From NCBI GenBank assembly GCA_000153745.1, contig DS022282.1, positions 1,718,816 to 1,782,815 on the forward strand: DNA of 64,000 nt, written 5' to 3'. The stretch comes from Rhodobacterales bacterium HTCC2255 (GTDB taxonomy: Bacteria; Pseudomonadota; Alphaproteobacteria; Rhodobacterales; Rhodobacteraceae). Shown here one piece after another: positions 21,030 to 28,468 of the stretch. A program made the position numbers and the translations under genes. Below the pieces are notes generated by a model that did no database searches, was not told where the DNA came from, and worked only from the letters and a program-made list of their open reading frames with translations. Position 1 is the first letter of the stretch. Each line of letters begins with the position of its first letter.

Positions 21030-21584
21030 CTAAGATATGTGCTGAGCTGACAGTTCAACTGCATGCAGAAATGACTTTGCGGAAGAACTTGCTGACATTA
21101 AATAAAATGTATTATCTGCTTTCCTTATAATTATTGCAGACATATGCTCCATGTTTGTTCGAGCCATTCCATCTAATTGAAAAACGTTTTTGTCTAGATC
21201 TACTTGGCATATGCGCTCCAAGGCTTCACGTGATGACTCACCGCTTATCTCTAAAATAACCCAAGCATCAGTCTGATCAGTAATATAAGCACTCTCACCA
21301 AATGTAACTGCCATTGAGTTTTCAGGGTCTTCTACTCGCTTCATTAAAACAAAAATTTGATCAGGTTGAGTAAATAGTAAACGAGTATCTTTATTTTTCA
21401 CAGATTTTGTAGGTGATGGCATTTTAAGGTTAAATATATTTTTTATATTATTCTTAAATTTAGATTCCTTACCTTGAGGAATAGCCATTGCAATAAGACT
21501 TTGATTGGCAACTTCACGCAAGCGTATGTTGCCGATCTCTTTGTCATATCCACCCAAGGAGTCAGTCGCTGATAATTTAGCCAC
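21030..21584 (-). CDS. soxG: Sarcosine oxidase-type gamma subunit
   Basis: A protein of 184 aa. GTG 21584 is chosen because AGGAGGG lies just upstream and the product starts MAKLSATDSLGG; the longer reading to 21626 has no Shine-Dalgarno. The pattern LREVANQSLIAMAIPQG, ITDQTDAWVILEISGESSREALERICQVDLD, MEHMSAIIIRKADNTFYLMSASSSAKSFLHAVE is that of the gamma subunit of heterotetrameric sarcosine oxidase, a GcvT-like fold that contributes to the folate end of the complex. It overlaps soxA by 8 bases and is the last gene of soxBDAG. Confidence 0.88.
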   Translation of the reverse strand: MAKLSATDSLGGYDKEIGNIRLREVANQSLIAMAIPQGKESKFKNNIKNIFNLKMPSPTKSVKNKDTRLLFTQPDQIFVLMKRVEDPENSMAVTFGESAYITDQTDAWVILEISGESSREALERICQVDLDKNVFQLDGMARTNMEHMSAIIIRKADNTFYLMSASSSAKSFLHAVELSAQHIS

Positions 21585-24522
21585 GTTGTAGCCCTCCTTC
21601 TGGATCATACATGTGTGAAGACACAATTTCTACAAGTACATCTGTACCCCTCACGCCATCCCATGCTCTGATGATTTCACCGTGACGCTCATGACCTCTT
21701 TCAAGAAACCCAAGGCCAATATGTTGTTCAAAGTGGGGTGAATAACATACTGAAGTAATCCAGCCCTGGTCATTTGCTGTTGTTGGCTTGTCATTCTTGG
21801 CGAGAAAGTGAGCGCCAGATGATAAGCTATCAGTTTTCTCAACAGTTTTCACTCCGACAAGGCGAACTTGGTTATCTGCAACCATTACTTCTCGGCGTGA
21901 AAGTACTGATCCAATACTGTCTTTTTTCACTGAAACCATATTATTCATATTGACGTTAAATGCTGTCATTTGGCCATTAAGCTCAGCGCCAGTAACGTGG
22001 CCTTTTTCTATGCGCATCACACCTAAGGCTTCTGTGCCATATGGAGTAATATCAAACTCTTCACCAGCTGCCATAATTTCACGAATTAAAGCATCTCCAT
22101 ACCTTGCTGGAACGGCGACTTCATATGCCAGTTCCCCTGAGAAACTTATGCGGAATAATCGCCCTGGTGTCCCACCACAAACTGTAACATCAGAACAAGC
22201 CATAAATGGAAATCCATCATTAGACATGTCAACTTTATCTATTATTTTAGATAAAACAGCACGGCTATTAGGTCCAGCAATAGCAAATTGCGCCCATTGA
22301 TCAGTTGTAGAAATAAGATGAACATCGAGATCTGGGAATAAACACTGTCGTGCGAATTCCATATTTCTGTAAACTAAAACTGCATTAGCTGTTGTGGTTG
22401 TCATTACAAAATGATGTTCAGCCAAGCGTGCAGTTGTACCGTCATCATAGCAGATACCATCTTCGCGTAACATTAAGCCATATCGCACTCTGCCAACAGG
22501 AACCTTAGCAAATGGATTTGAGTAAATTTTGTTTAGGAATTCAGCGGCATCTTTACCTTTAATATCAATTTTTCCAAGTGTTGAAACATCGCAAACACCA
22601 ACTGATTTGCGTGTTTTTTTAACCTCACGGTCAACGCTATCACGCCAAGTTTTATCACCTGATTTTGGAAACCATTGCGCCCTCATCCAGTTGCCAACTT
22701 CGACAAATTCCGCACCTTGCTCGTCCGCCCAGTTATGGCTTGGCGTTAGGCGAGTTGGATGAAAATGTTGACCACGCTCTCTACCGCCAAATGCACCAAT
22801 TGCAACGGGCGAATAAGGTGGACGAAATATTGTAGTACCTGTCTCGGGAATTGTTTTCCCAGTAGCTTCTGCCATGACTGCAAGGCCTAAGATGTTTGAC
22901 GTTTTACCTTGGTCAGTAGCCATCCCAAGGGTGGTGTAACGTTTTAAATGCTCAACTGATTTAAAACCTTCTGCCTGAGATTGCTTTACATCCTTTGATG
23001 TAACGTCATTCTGCAAGTCTATCCACGCTCGTTGCTTGTAACCTGCCACATGCCAATACTGCATTATTGCAAAGCCTTCATCCTCTGCTTTAGGGGCTTG
23101 TGAACGAGAAGGGCTTAAGCCTAATTCTTTTACGATAGCATTTGCAGTTTTATGACCAGACTTGATAGCTGCACCAAGTGTCATTTCACCGTTTGAGGCA
23201 CCAGCAATTGATTGACCTACAGGTAAATTACCCCCTGGAACAAATCCTGCAATCTCATCGTTCCAAATAGGCCGCCCTCTTTGGTGACATGTAAGATGAA
23301 CATTTGGTGACCAACCACCAGAAACTGCTAGGCAATCTACATTTAAGACTTGGCCGTTTGTTAGAGTAATTCGATTTAAACCTTTACGTCCTTGTGTATC
23401 ACAAACGCTTGCCCCCATTATCATTGCAACGCCGGGTATGTGAGCCCTTGGGGCAGTGTCTCTAGGGTCTATAACAGCAGTAACATTTATACCCTTAGAA
23501 ACTAGTTCTACCGCAGTTTGCCAACCACTATCGTTATTTGTAAAAATGGCAATATTAGTACCTGCAGCTACACCATATCTTGTGGCATATGCTCTAACAG
23601 ATCCAGCAAGCATAATTCCCGGCCGATCATTATTCGGGAATGCAATTGAGCGTTCAGTTGCTCCACCACAGATCATCGCTCGTTTAGAATAAATGCGCCA
23701 CAATACTTGTCGTGGTTTGTTTCCACTATCTGCCAAGTGGTCAGTCTTTCTTTCAAGAGCACCATAAATGCCATGATCGTAAGAGCCGTAAACCGTTGTT
23801 CGAGTAAGAATGCGAACATTTGGCATTGCGTCTAATTCATCTTTTGATTTTTGCACCCAGTCTTGGCCTGAAATACCTGAAACAGTGTGTTCTTCTTCAA
23901 GAAGTCTTCCACCAAGAAGAAAATCTTCATCAGCAATAATAACCCTTGCGCCCGCTCTTCCAGCTGCGAGTGCTGCCGTTAACCCTGATGGACCAGCTCC
24001 AGCAATTAACAAGTCACAATGTAAAAAACCTTTATCATATTTATCTGGGTCTTCTAATTTTGATAAGCTACCTAATCCTGCACTTGATCGAATTATGGGC
24101 TCATAGATTTTTTCCCAAAATGCTTTTGGCCACATAAATGTTTTATAATAAAAGCCTGCACCTAAAAATGGTGACAATAAATCCGTCACTGACATGATAT
24201 CAAAATCTAGTGAACCTCGGTGGTTTTGGCTTTCTGATGTTAAGCCATCAAATAGCTCAACGACAGTTGCTCGCGTATTTGGTTCTTGATGTGCGCCGGA
24301 GCGCAATTGAACCAATGCATTTGGTTCTTCTGAACCTGAGCTAAATATACCACGTGGCCTGTGATATTTAAACGATCGCCCCACTAAACGTTGGCCATTG
24401 GCTAATAAGGCTGATGCAAGGGTATCGCCCTCATAGCCAGTCATTTGTTTGTTGTTAAATGTGAATTTGATTGGTTTGCTTTTATTTACCAGCCCACCAT
24501 TAATTCTATGTGCCTGTTTCAT
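21577..24522 (-). CDS. soxA: Sarcosine oxidase-type alpha subunit
   Basis: A protein of 981 aa, close to the usual ~965-1000. An N-terminal 2Fe-2S-like Fer2_4 fold (FTFNNKQMTGYEGDTLASALLANGQRLVGRSFKYHRPRG) is followed by the NAD/FAD domain (LLIAGAGPSGLTAALAAGRAGA), a second dinucleotide motif region, and a C-terminal GcvT-type tetrahydrofolate domain (VGVCDVSTLGKIDIKGKDAAEFLN, then YGTEALGVMRIEKGHV). The complex oxidises sarcosine to glycine, passing the methyl group to folate as 5,10-methylene-THF. It overlaps soxD by 4 bases and soxG by 8. Related complexes may act on other N-methyl amino acids. Confidence 0.92.
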   Translation of the reverse strand: MKQAHRINGGLVNKSKPIKFTFNNKQMTGYEGDTLASALLANGQRLVGRSFKYHRPRGIFSSGSEEPNALVQLRSGAHQEPNTRATVVELFDGLTSESQNHRGSLDFDIMSVTDLLSPFLGAGFYYKTFMWPKAFWEKIYEPIIRSSAGLGSLSKLEDPDKYDKGFLHCDLLIAGAGPSGLTAALAAGRAGARVIIADEDFLLGGRLLEEEHTVSGISGQDWVQKSKDELDAMPNVRILTRTTVYGSYDHGIYGALERKTDHLADSGNKPRQVLWRIYSKRAMICGGATERSIAFPNNDRPGIMLAGSVRAYATRYGVAAGTNIAIFTNNDSGWQTAVELVSKGINVTAVIDPRDTAPRAHIPGVAMIMGASVCDTQGRKGLNRITLTNGQVLNVDCLAVSGGWSPNVHLTCHQRGRPIWNDEIAGFVPGGNLPVGQSIAGASNGEMTLGAAIKSGHKTANAIVKELGLSPSRSQAPKAEDEGFAIMQYWHVAGYKQRAWIDLQNDVTSKDVKQSQAEGFKSVEHLKRYTTLGMATDQGKTSNILGLAVMAEATGKTIPETGTTIFRPPYSPVAIGAFGGRERGQHFHPTRLTPSHNWADEQGAEFVEVGNWMRAQWFPKSGDKTWRDSVDREVKKTRKSVGVCDVSTLGKIDIKGKDAAEFLNKIYSNPFAKVPVGRVRYGLMLREDGICYDDGTTARLAEHHFVMTTTTANAVLVYRNMEFARQCLFPDLDVHLISTTDQWAQFAIAGPNSRAVLSKIIDKVDMSNDGFPFMACSDVTVCGGTPGRLFRISFSGELAYEVAVPARYGDALIREIMAAGEEFDITPYGTEALGVMRIEKGHVTGAELNGQMTAFNVNMNNMVSVKKDSIGSVLSRREVMVADNQVRLVGVKTVEKTDSLSSGAHFLAKNDKPTTANDQGWITSVCYSPHFEQHIGLGFLERGHERHGEIIRAWDGVRGTDVLVEIVSSHMYDPEGGLQRG

Positions 24523-24806
24523 TTTGAACGCCCCCGTGATCGGGCAACGTCACGTGCCAATTCAACATTAAAAATTTCGTGGGTAACTGTATCACGCGTT
24601 ACGACTAACCAAGATCTGTCACCCGCCTCATGATACCAAAGTTCACGATATTTTCCTGCTGGGTTATCTCGTAAGTAAAGATACTCGTGAAAATTCTTTG
24701 CAGCATGTTCACCCATACCATCTGGTCGATCAATCATAGATTCATCACCTAAATGTATAAATTCATTTGCATCACGTGGTCCCAATAAGGGATGGTTGAT
24801 AATCAT
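24519..24806 (-). CDS. soxD: Sarcosine oxidase-type delta subunit lacking zinc ligands
   Basis: A protein of 95 aa, in the SoxD family by position and by GPRDANEF, YLYLRDNPAGKYRELWYHEAG, RDTVTHEIF. Characterised SoxD binds a structural zinc through Cys6, Cys9, His59 and Cys63. Here the equivalent residues are His5, Leu8, His59 and Asp63 (HPLLGPR and H-x3-D), so three of four ligands are replaced. The subunit should therefore not bind zinc in the known way. It lies between soxB (12-base gap) and soxA (4-base overlap). Confidence 0.85.
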   Translation of the reverse strand: MIINHPLLGPRDANEFIHLGDESMIDRPDGMGEHAAKNFHEYLYLRDNPAGKYRELWYHEAGDRSWLVVTRDTVTHEIFNVELARDVARSRGRSK

Positions 24807-24818
24807 TTCACAATTCCC

Positions 24819-26069
24819 CTAATGTAAGTTTGGTTGGGCTCCAACGCCCTTTTCATCAATCATATTGCCTCGAATGAAACGATCTAAACGCATCTGACTA
24901 GCATTCTCGTGTGACGTATCAGTTGCAAGTAGGTGAGCATAACAATAGCCAGAAGCTGGCGTTGCTTTAAAGCCACCATAACACCAACCGCCATTAAAAT
25001 ATAAACCTTCAATTCCCGTCTTATCAATAAATGGTGAGCCATCCATGGACATATCCATTACACCTCCCCACATCCTGAGTAATCTTGCGCGTCCAATCAT
25101 TGGCATGATTGACATACCGCCAGAACAGACATCCTCTACAACAGGTAAGTTGCCCCTTTGTGCATAAGAGTTGTACCCATCCAAGTCACCTCCAAATACT
25201 AGGCCACCTTTATCGGATTGGCTTACATAAAAATGACCCGCACCATAGGTTATAACGCCGGGTATAGTTGGCTTTAAGCCCTCTGATACGAATGCCTGCA
25301 ATACGTGGCTTTCTATAGGTAGGCGCATGCCTGCTTTTTCCATTACGCGGCTTGAAGCCCCAGCCACACAAACGGCTGTCTTCTTAGCTTTGATCATACC
25401 TTTGCTCGTTTGTACGCCCAAGCATTTACCATTTTTCATTTGAAAGCCGGTAACTTCACAATTTTGAATAATATCTACTCCATGCAAGTCTGCTGAGCGC
25501 GCATATCCCCATGCAACAGCATCGTGTCTTGCTGTGCCGGCTCTGCGTTGTAATAAGCCTGCTTTGATTGGGAATCGTTCATTATCAAAATTCAAAAATG
25601 GGCACATCTTTTGAATAGCAGCCCGATCGAGCAATTCTGCGTCTGCACCTGACATTAACATGGCGTTACCACGTTTCGCATACGCATCTCTCTGACCATC
25701 AGAATGTGCTAGATTAAGAATGCCACGTTGTGACATCATTGCATTGTAATTTAGATCTTGCTCCAAACCTTCCCACAACTTCAATGACATTTCGTAGAAT
25801 GGTTGATTGCCCTCTAATCCGTAATTAGATCGAACTATAGTAGTATTACGGCCTATATTGCCTGAGCCAATCCAGCCCTTTTCTAAAACTGCAATATTTT
25901 TGCCACCATATACTTTTGCAAGATAGTGGGCTGTGGCTAATCCATGACCTCCACCGCCAACTATTATGTAATCATATGACTTTTTTGGCTCAGGCTCACG
26001 CCACACTGGTTTCCAGCCCTTATTACCTGTGAGGCCCTGTTTTAATATACCAAATGCTGAGTATCGCAT
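24819..26069 (-). CDS. soxB: Sarcosine oxidase-type beta subunit
   Basis: A protein of 416 aa, the usual length. A dinucleotide-binding motif (YDYIIVGGGGHGLATAHYLAKVYG) is near residue 33, RNTTIVRSNYGLEGNQPFYE follows, then GVITYGAGHFYVSQSDKGGLVFGGDLDGY and the C-terminal GLYFNGGWCYGGFKATPASG. In SoxB a flavin is bound covalently through a His and non-covalent FAD sits in the beta subunit; this is the site of amine oxidation. It is the first gene of soxBDAG. The upstream 266-base region is shared with the divergent TRAP operon, so the two may be co-regulated. Confidence 0.93.
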   Translation of the reverse strand: MRYSAFGILKQGLTGNKGWKPVWREPEPKKSYDYIIVGGGGHGLATAHYLAKVYGGKNIAVLEKGWIGSGNIGRNTTIVRSNYGLEGNQPFYEMSLKLWEGLEQDLNYNAMMSQRGILNLAHSDGQRDAYAKRGNAMLMSGADAELLDRAAIQKMCPFLNFDNERFPIKAGLLQRRAGTARHDAVAWGYARSADLHGVDIIQNCEVTGFQMKNGKCLGVQTSKGMIKAKKTAVCVAGASSRVMEKAGMRLPIESHVLQAFVSEGLKPTIPGVITYGAGHFYVSQSDKGGLVFGGDLDGYNSYAQRGNLPVVEDVCSGGMSIMPMIGRARLLRMWGGVMDMSMDGSPFIDKTGIEGLYFNGGWCYGGFKATPASGYCYAHLLATDTSHENASQMRLDRFIRGNMIDEKGVGAQPNLH

Positions 26070-26186
26070 AAAAAGATTCCTTATTCCTAAAATAGAATGT
26101 GTTATCTCAGCTATTTAAAGCATAAAAAAAGCGACATTTTTATGGGTTTTTATCATCAAAATTGAACTACAAAGTGAAATTTAAAA

Positions 26187-26336
26187 ATGAAATATCTTAA
26201 AAATTTCAATTACATTTATTTATTTTTAGTTGTTGCAGGATTGGTTTCTATAGGTTTGTATATAAAAACGACAGATTTAATAAGAATCGCACGCCATGAA
26301 TTAATGGCATGTTTTGTCTTTAGAGGAGGAAAATAA
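26187..26336 (+). CDS. Possible small single-pass membrane protein upstream of dctP
   Basis: A frame from ATG 26187 to TAA 26334-26336 gives 49 residues: Lys-rich start, hydrophobic helix (YIYLFLVVAGLVSIGLYI) and a basic tail. The TAA overlaps the dctP ATG by one base (TAATG), and the last codons (AGAGGAGGAAAATAA) contain the dctP ribosome-binding site. No Shine-Dalgarno is visible for it and the context is AT-rich, so it may be chance. If translated it would be coupled to dctP. Confidence 0.35.
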   Translation: MKYLKNFNYIYLFLVVAGLVSIGLYIKTTDLIRIARHELMACFVFRGGK

Positions 26337-27418
26337 TGGAACGTCGTAAGTTTCTAACGGGCGCAGCTGTAGCTGGCGCCGCAACATCACTAGCTGCACC
26401 ATCTGTAGCTCAAAGCAAAATTGAAATGGCTATTGTTGCAACATGGCCAAGAGATTTCCCAGGACTAGGTTTGCCAGCACAACGTATGGCAGCCCGTATA
26501 CAAGAACTAACTGATGGTGAAATCCAGGTAACATATTTCGCAGCTGGCGAAAAAGTTGGTGCTTTTGATTCATTTGACGAAGTTGCTTCAGGTAACTCTC
26601 AAGCATACATTGGTGCAGATTATTACTGGAAAGGTAAGCACCCAGGTTGGGCTCCGTTTACAGCTATTCCATTTGGCTTAACAGCTGGTGAGATGGATGC
26701 ATGGACAAAATATGCTGGTGGTCAAGAATTATGGGATGAGTTAGCTGGCGAATTTGGCCTGAAAAACTTTGCTATGGGTAACACAGGCGTTCAAATGGGC
26801 GGTTGGTTTAACAAAGAAATTAATTCAGCAGATGACTTGCAAGGTCTGAAAATGCGTATACCAGGCCTAGGCGGTGACGTTTTAGCAAAATTAGGTGGTT
26901 CACCTATTTCTGTTCCTGGTGGCCAAATTTATGAAAACTTAGTTTCTGGTGCAATTGATGCAACAGAGTGGGTTGGGCCATATAATGATTATTTCATGAA
27001 GTTTTATGAAGCTGCAAAATATTACTATTTCCCAGGTATGCATGAGCCAGGCTCACAGCTTGCACTAGGGATGAATGCTTCATGGTGGGGTAGTCTATCA
27101 AGTACACACCAATCAATCATTCAGGCAGCTTGTAATGAAGAAAATGCACGCACATTAGCAGAAACAAATGCAAATAATGGTGCATATCTTACAAAATTGA
27201 TTAATGATCACGGCGTGCAATTGCGTGAGTTTAACGATGATATTTATGACAGCTTTGGTGAAGCAGCATCTGATGTAATCGAAGAAGCTCGTGATCACTC
27301 AGAATTATCAGCTAGAATATATGATAGTCACCTAAAAGCACGTGAAGAAATCGGTGCATGGACGGCGTTATCTGACACAGCTTATGTTAATAAACGTAAT
27401 AACGTTTTGAACAGATAA
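26336..27418 (+). CDS. dctP: TRAP transporter substrate-binding protein, DctP/TakP type
   Basis: A protein of 360 aa with a twin-arginine-like signal (MERRKFLTGAAVAGAATSLAAPSVAQ). The mature protein has the TRAP receptor layout: TWPRDFPGL, YFAAGEKVGAFDSFDEVASGN, YYWKGKHPGWAPFTAIPFG, and the binding block KMRIPGLGGDVLAKLGGSPISVPGGQIYENLVSGAIDATEWVGPYNDY. The MRIPG/GLGG and IDATEW patterns match the TakP branch (2-oxoacids, other organic anions). It binds the substrate in the periplasm and delivers it to DctQM. It has AGGAGG 4-5 bases ahead of the ATG. A hairpin separates it from dctQ. The substrate is unknown; divergence from sox hints at a one-carbon or N-methylated compound. Confidence 0.9.
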   Translation: MERRKFLTGAAVAGAATSLAAPSVAQSKIEMAIVATWPRDFPGLGLPAQRMAARIQELTDGEIQVTYFAAGEKVGAFDSFDEVASGNSQAYIGADYYWKGKHPGWAPFTAIPFGLTAGEMDAWTKYAGGQELWDELAGEFGLKNFAMGNTGVQMGGWFNKEINSADDLQGLKMRIPGLGGDVLAKLGGSPISVPGGQIYENLVSGAIDATEWVGPYNDYFMKFYEAAKYYYFPGMHEPGSQLALGMNASWWGSLSSTHQSIIQAACNEENARTLAETNANNGAYLTKLINDHGVQLREFNDDIYDSFGEAASDVIEEARDHSELSARIYDSHLKAREEIGAWTALSDTAYVNKRNNVLNR

Positions 27419-27432
27419 TTGATTAATTTATT

Positions 27433-27460
27433 AGGCCAAGACAGATATCTGCCTTGGCCT
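27433..27460 (+). terminator. Attenuating hairpin between dctP and dctQ
   Basis: AGGCCAAG (27433-27440) pairs perfectly with CTTGGCCT (27453-27460); the inside (CAGATATCTG) is itself palindromic. A T-rich run follows (TCTTATGTAT). Such partial terminators or mRNA stabilisers after the receptor gene commonly leave more receptor than permease. Confidence 0.7.
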
Positions 27461-27484
27461 TCTTATGTATGAAAAGGATGAGCA

Positions 27485-28468
27485 ATGGCTTCGACAACAG
27501 TCCAAAATAGAAATGGTTTGTTTTCAAATCCTTTGTTTGTGAGATCACTTGGGTGGTCAAACTTATGGGTAATGTTTGCCTATTTATTTAATAATTTTGC
27601 AACTTTTTGGGGTGGCTTTCCAGGGGCCTCAATGCACAATGGAACAGTTGGATTATTGCAACTTTTATTATACCCAGCGGCTATTATTTTAGCTATATTT
27701 TGGACTTTGAAACGCCGAGGTTCGTCCTTGCGTCAGGATAGTTACACAATTTCAGATATGAATGCATTCTTGATCCGAGCCGCATTCTGGGCTGTTGTTC
27801 TGGTGGGGTGTGTAGATAGTTTGATATCATTCCTTCGTGTTGAAGACATGTTGTCTGGTTTAGTTGGCGAAGCAATGGATAAAAATTTAGGACGATCACA
27901 ATTTAGGGGTCCATATGTTCATATTCCGTTGATAATTCTAGGTATTATTCTAGCTACTAGAACTAAAACATTAGGTTTTCATTGGCTTGCATTATTAATT
28001 GTGGTTGGTGAGTTGATGATTGTCGTATTTCGTTTTATTTTTTCATATGAACAGGCTTTTATGTCAGACCTTGTGCGCTTTTGGTATGGCGCTTTGTTTC
28101 TGTTTGCTTCAGCTCATACATTATTAGAAGAGGGTCATGTTCGTGTTGATATTCTTTATGCAGGCTTAAAAGAGAAATCAAAGGGCCGTATTAATGCAAT
28201 TGGAACAATATTTCTTGGGATTTCTTTATGTTGGATGATAATTCTGACTGGCATGGCTCAAAAGACCTCGATTATCAATAGCCCAATATTAAATTTTGAA
28301 ACCACACAATCAGGTTTTGGATTATATGTAAAATATATGATGGCAGGTTTCCTTGGCATATTTGCAATATCAATGATGATCCAATTTGTAAGTTACCTAA
28401 TGGCTGCTGTTGCTGATTATCGAGGTGAAGATGGTAAATATATACCAAAAGGTTCGGGGGCCCACTGA
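27485..28468 (+). CDS. dctQ: TRAP transporter small permease, DctQ type (long form)
   Basis: A protein of 327 aa, longer than the usual ~160-230, because of an N-terminal part with two or three extra membrane segments (LWVMFAYLFNNFATFWGG, AAIILAIFWTL). The conserved DctQ part follows: LVVGELMIVVFRFIFSYEQAFMSDLVRFWYGALFLFASAHTLLEEGHVRVDILYAGL; the HVRVD motif is the family signature, and TM segments frame it. It provides the four-helix partner of DctM. It shares one base with the dctM start (TGATG). Confidence 0.88.
   Translation: MASTTVQNRNGLFSNPLFVRSLGWSNLWVMFAYLFNNFATFWGGFPGASMHNGTVGLLQLLLYPAAIILAIFWTLKRRGSSLRQDSYTISDMNAFLIRAAFWAVVLVGCVDSLISFLRVEDMLSGLVGEAMDKNLGRSQFRGPYVHIPLIILGIILATRTKTLGFHWLALLIVVGELMIVVFRFIFSYEQAFMSDLVRFWYGALFLFASAHTLLEEGHVRVDILYAGLKEKSKGRINAIGTIFLGISLCWMIILTGMAQKTSIINSPILNFETTQSGFGLYVKYMMAGFLGIFAISMMIQFVSYLMAAVADYRGEDGKYIPKGSGAH

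Noticed and set aside
23456-24137. Several plus-strand frames opposite soxA
   Set aside because: All are shadows of soxA, a full-length flavoprotein gene on the other strand.
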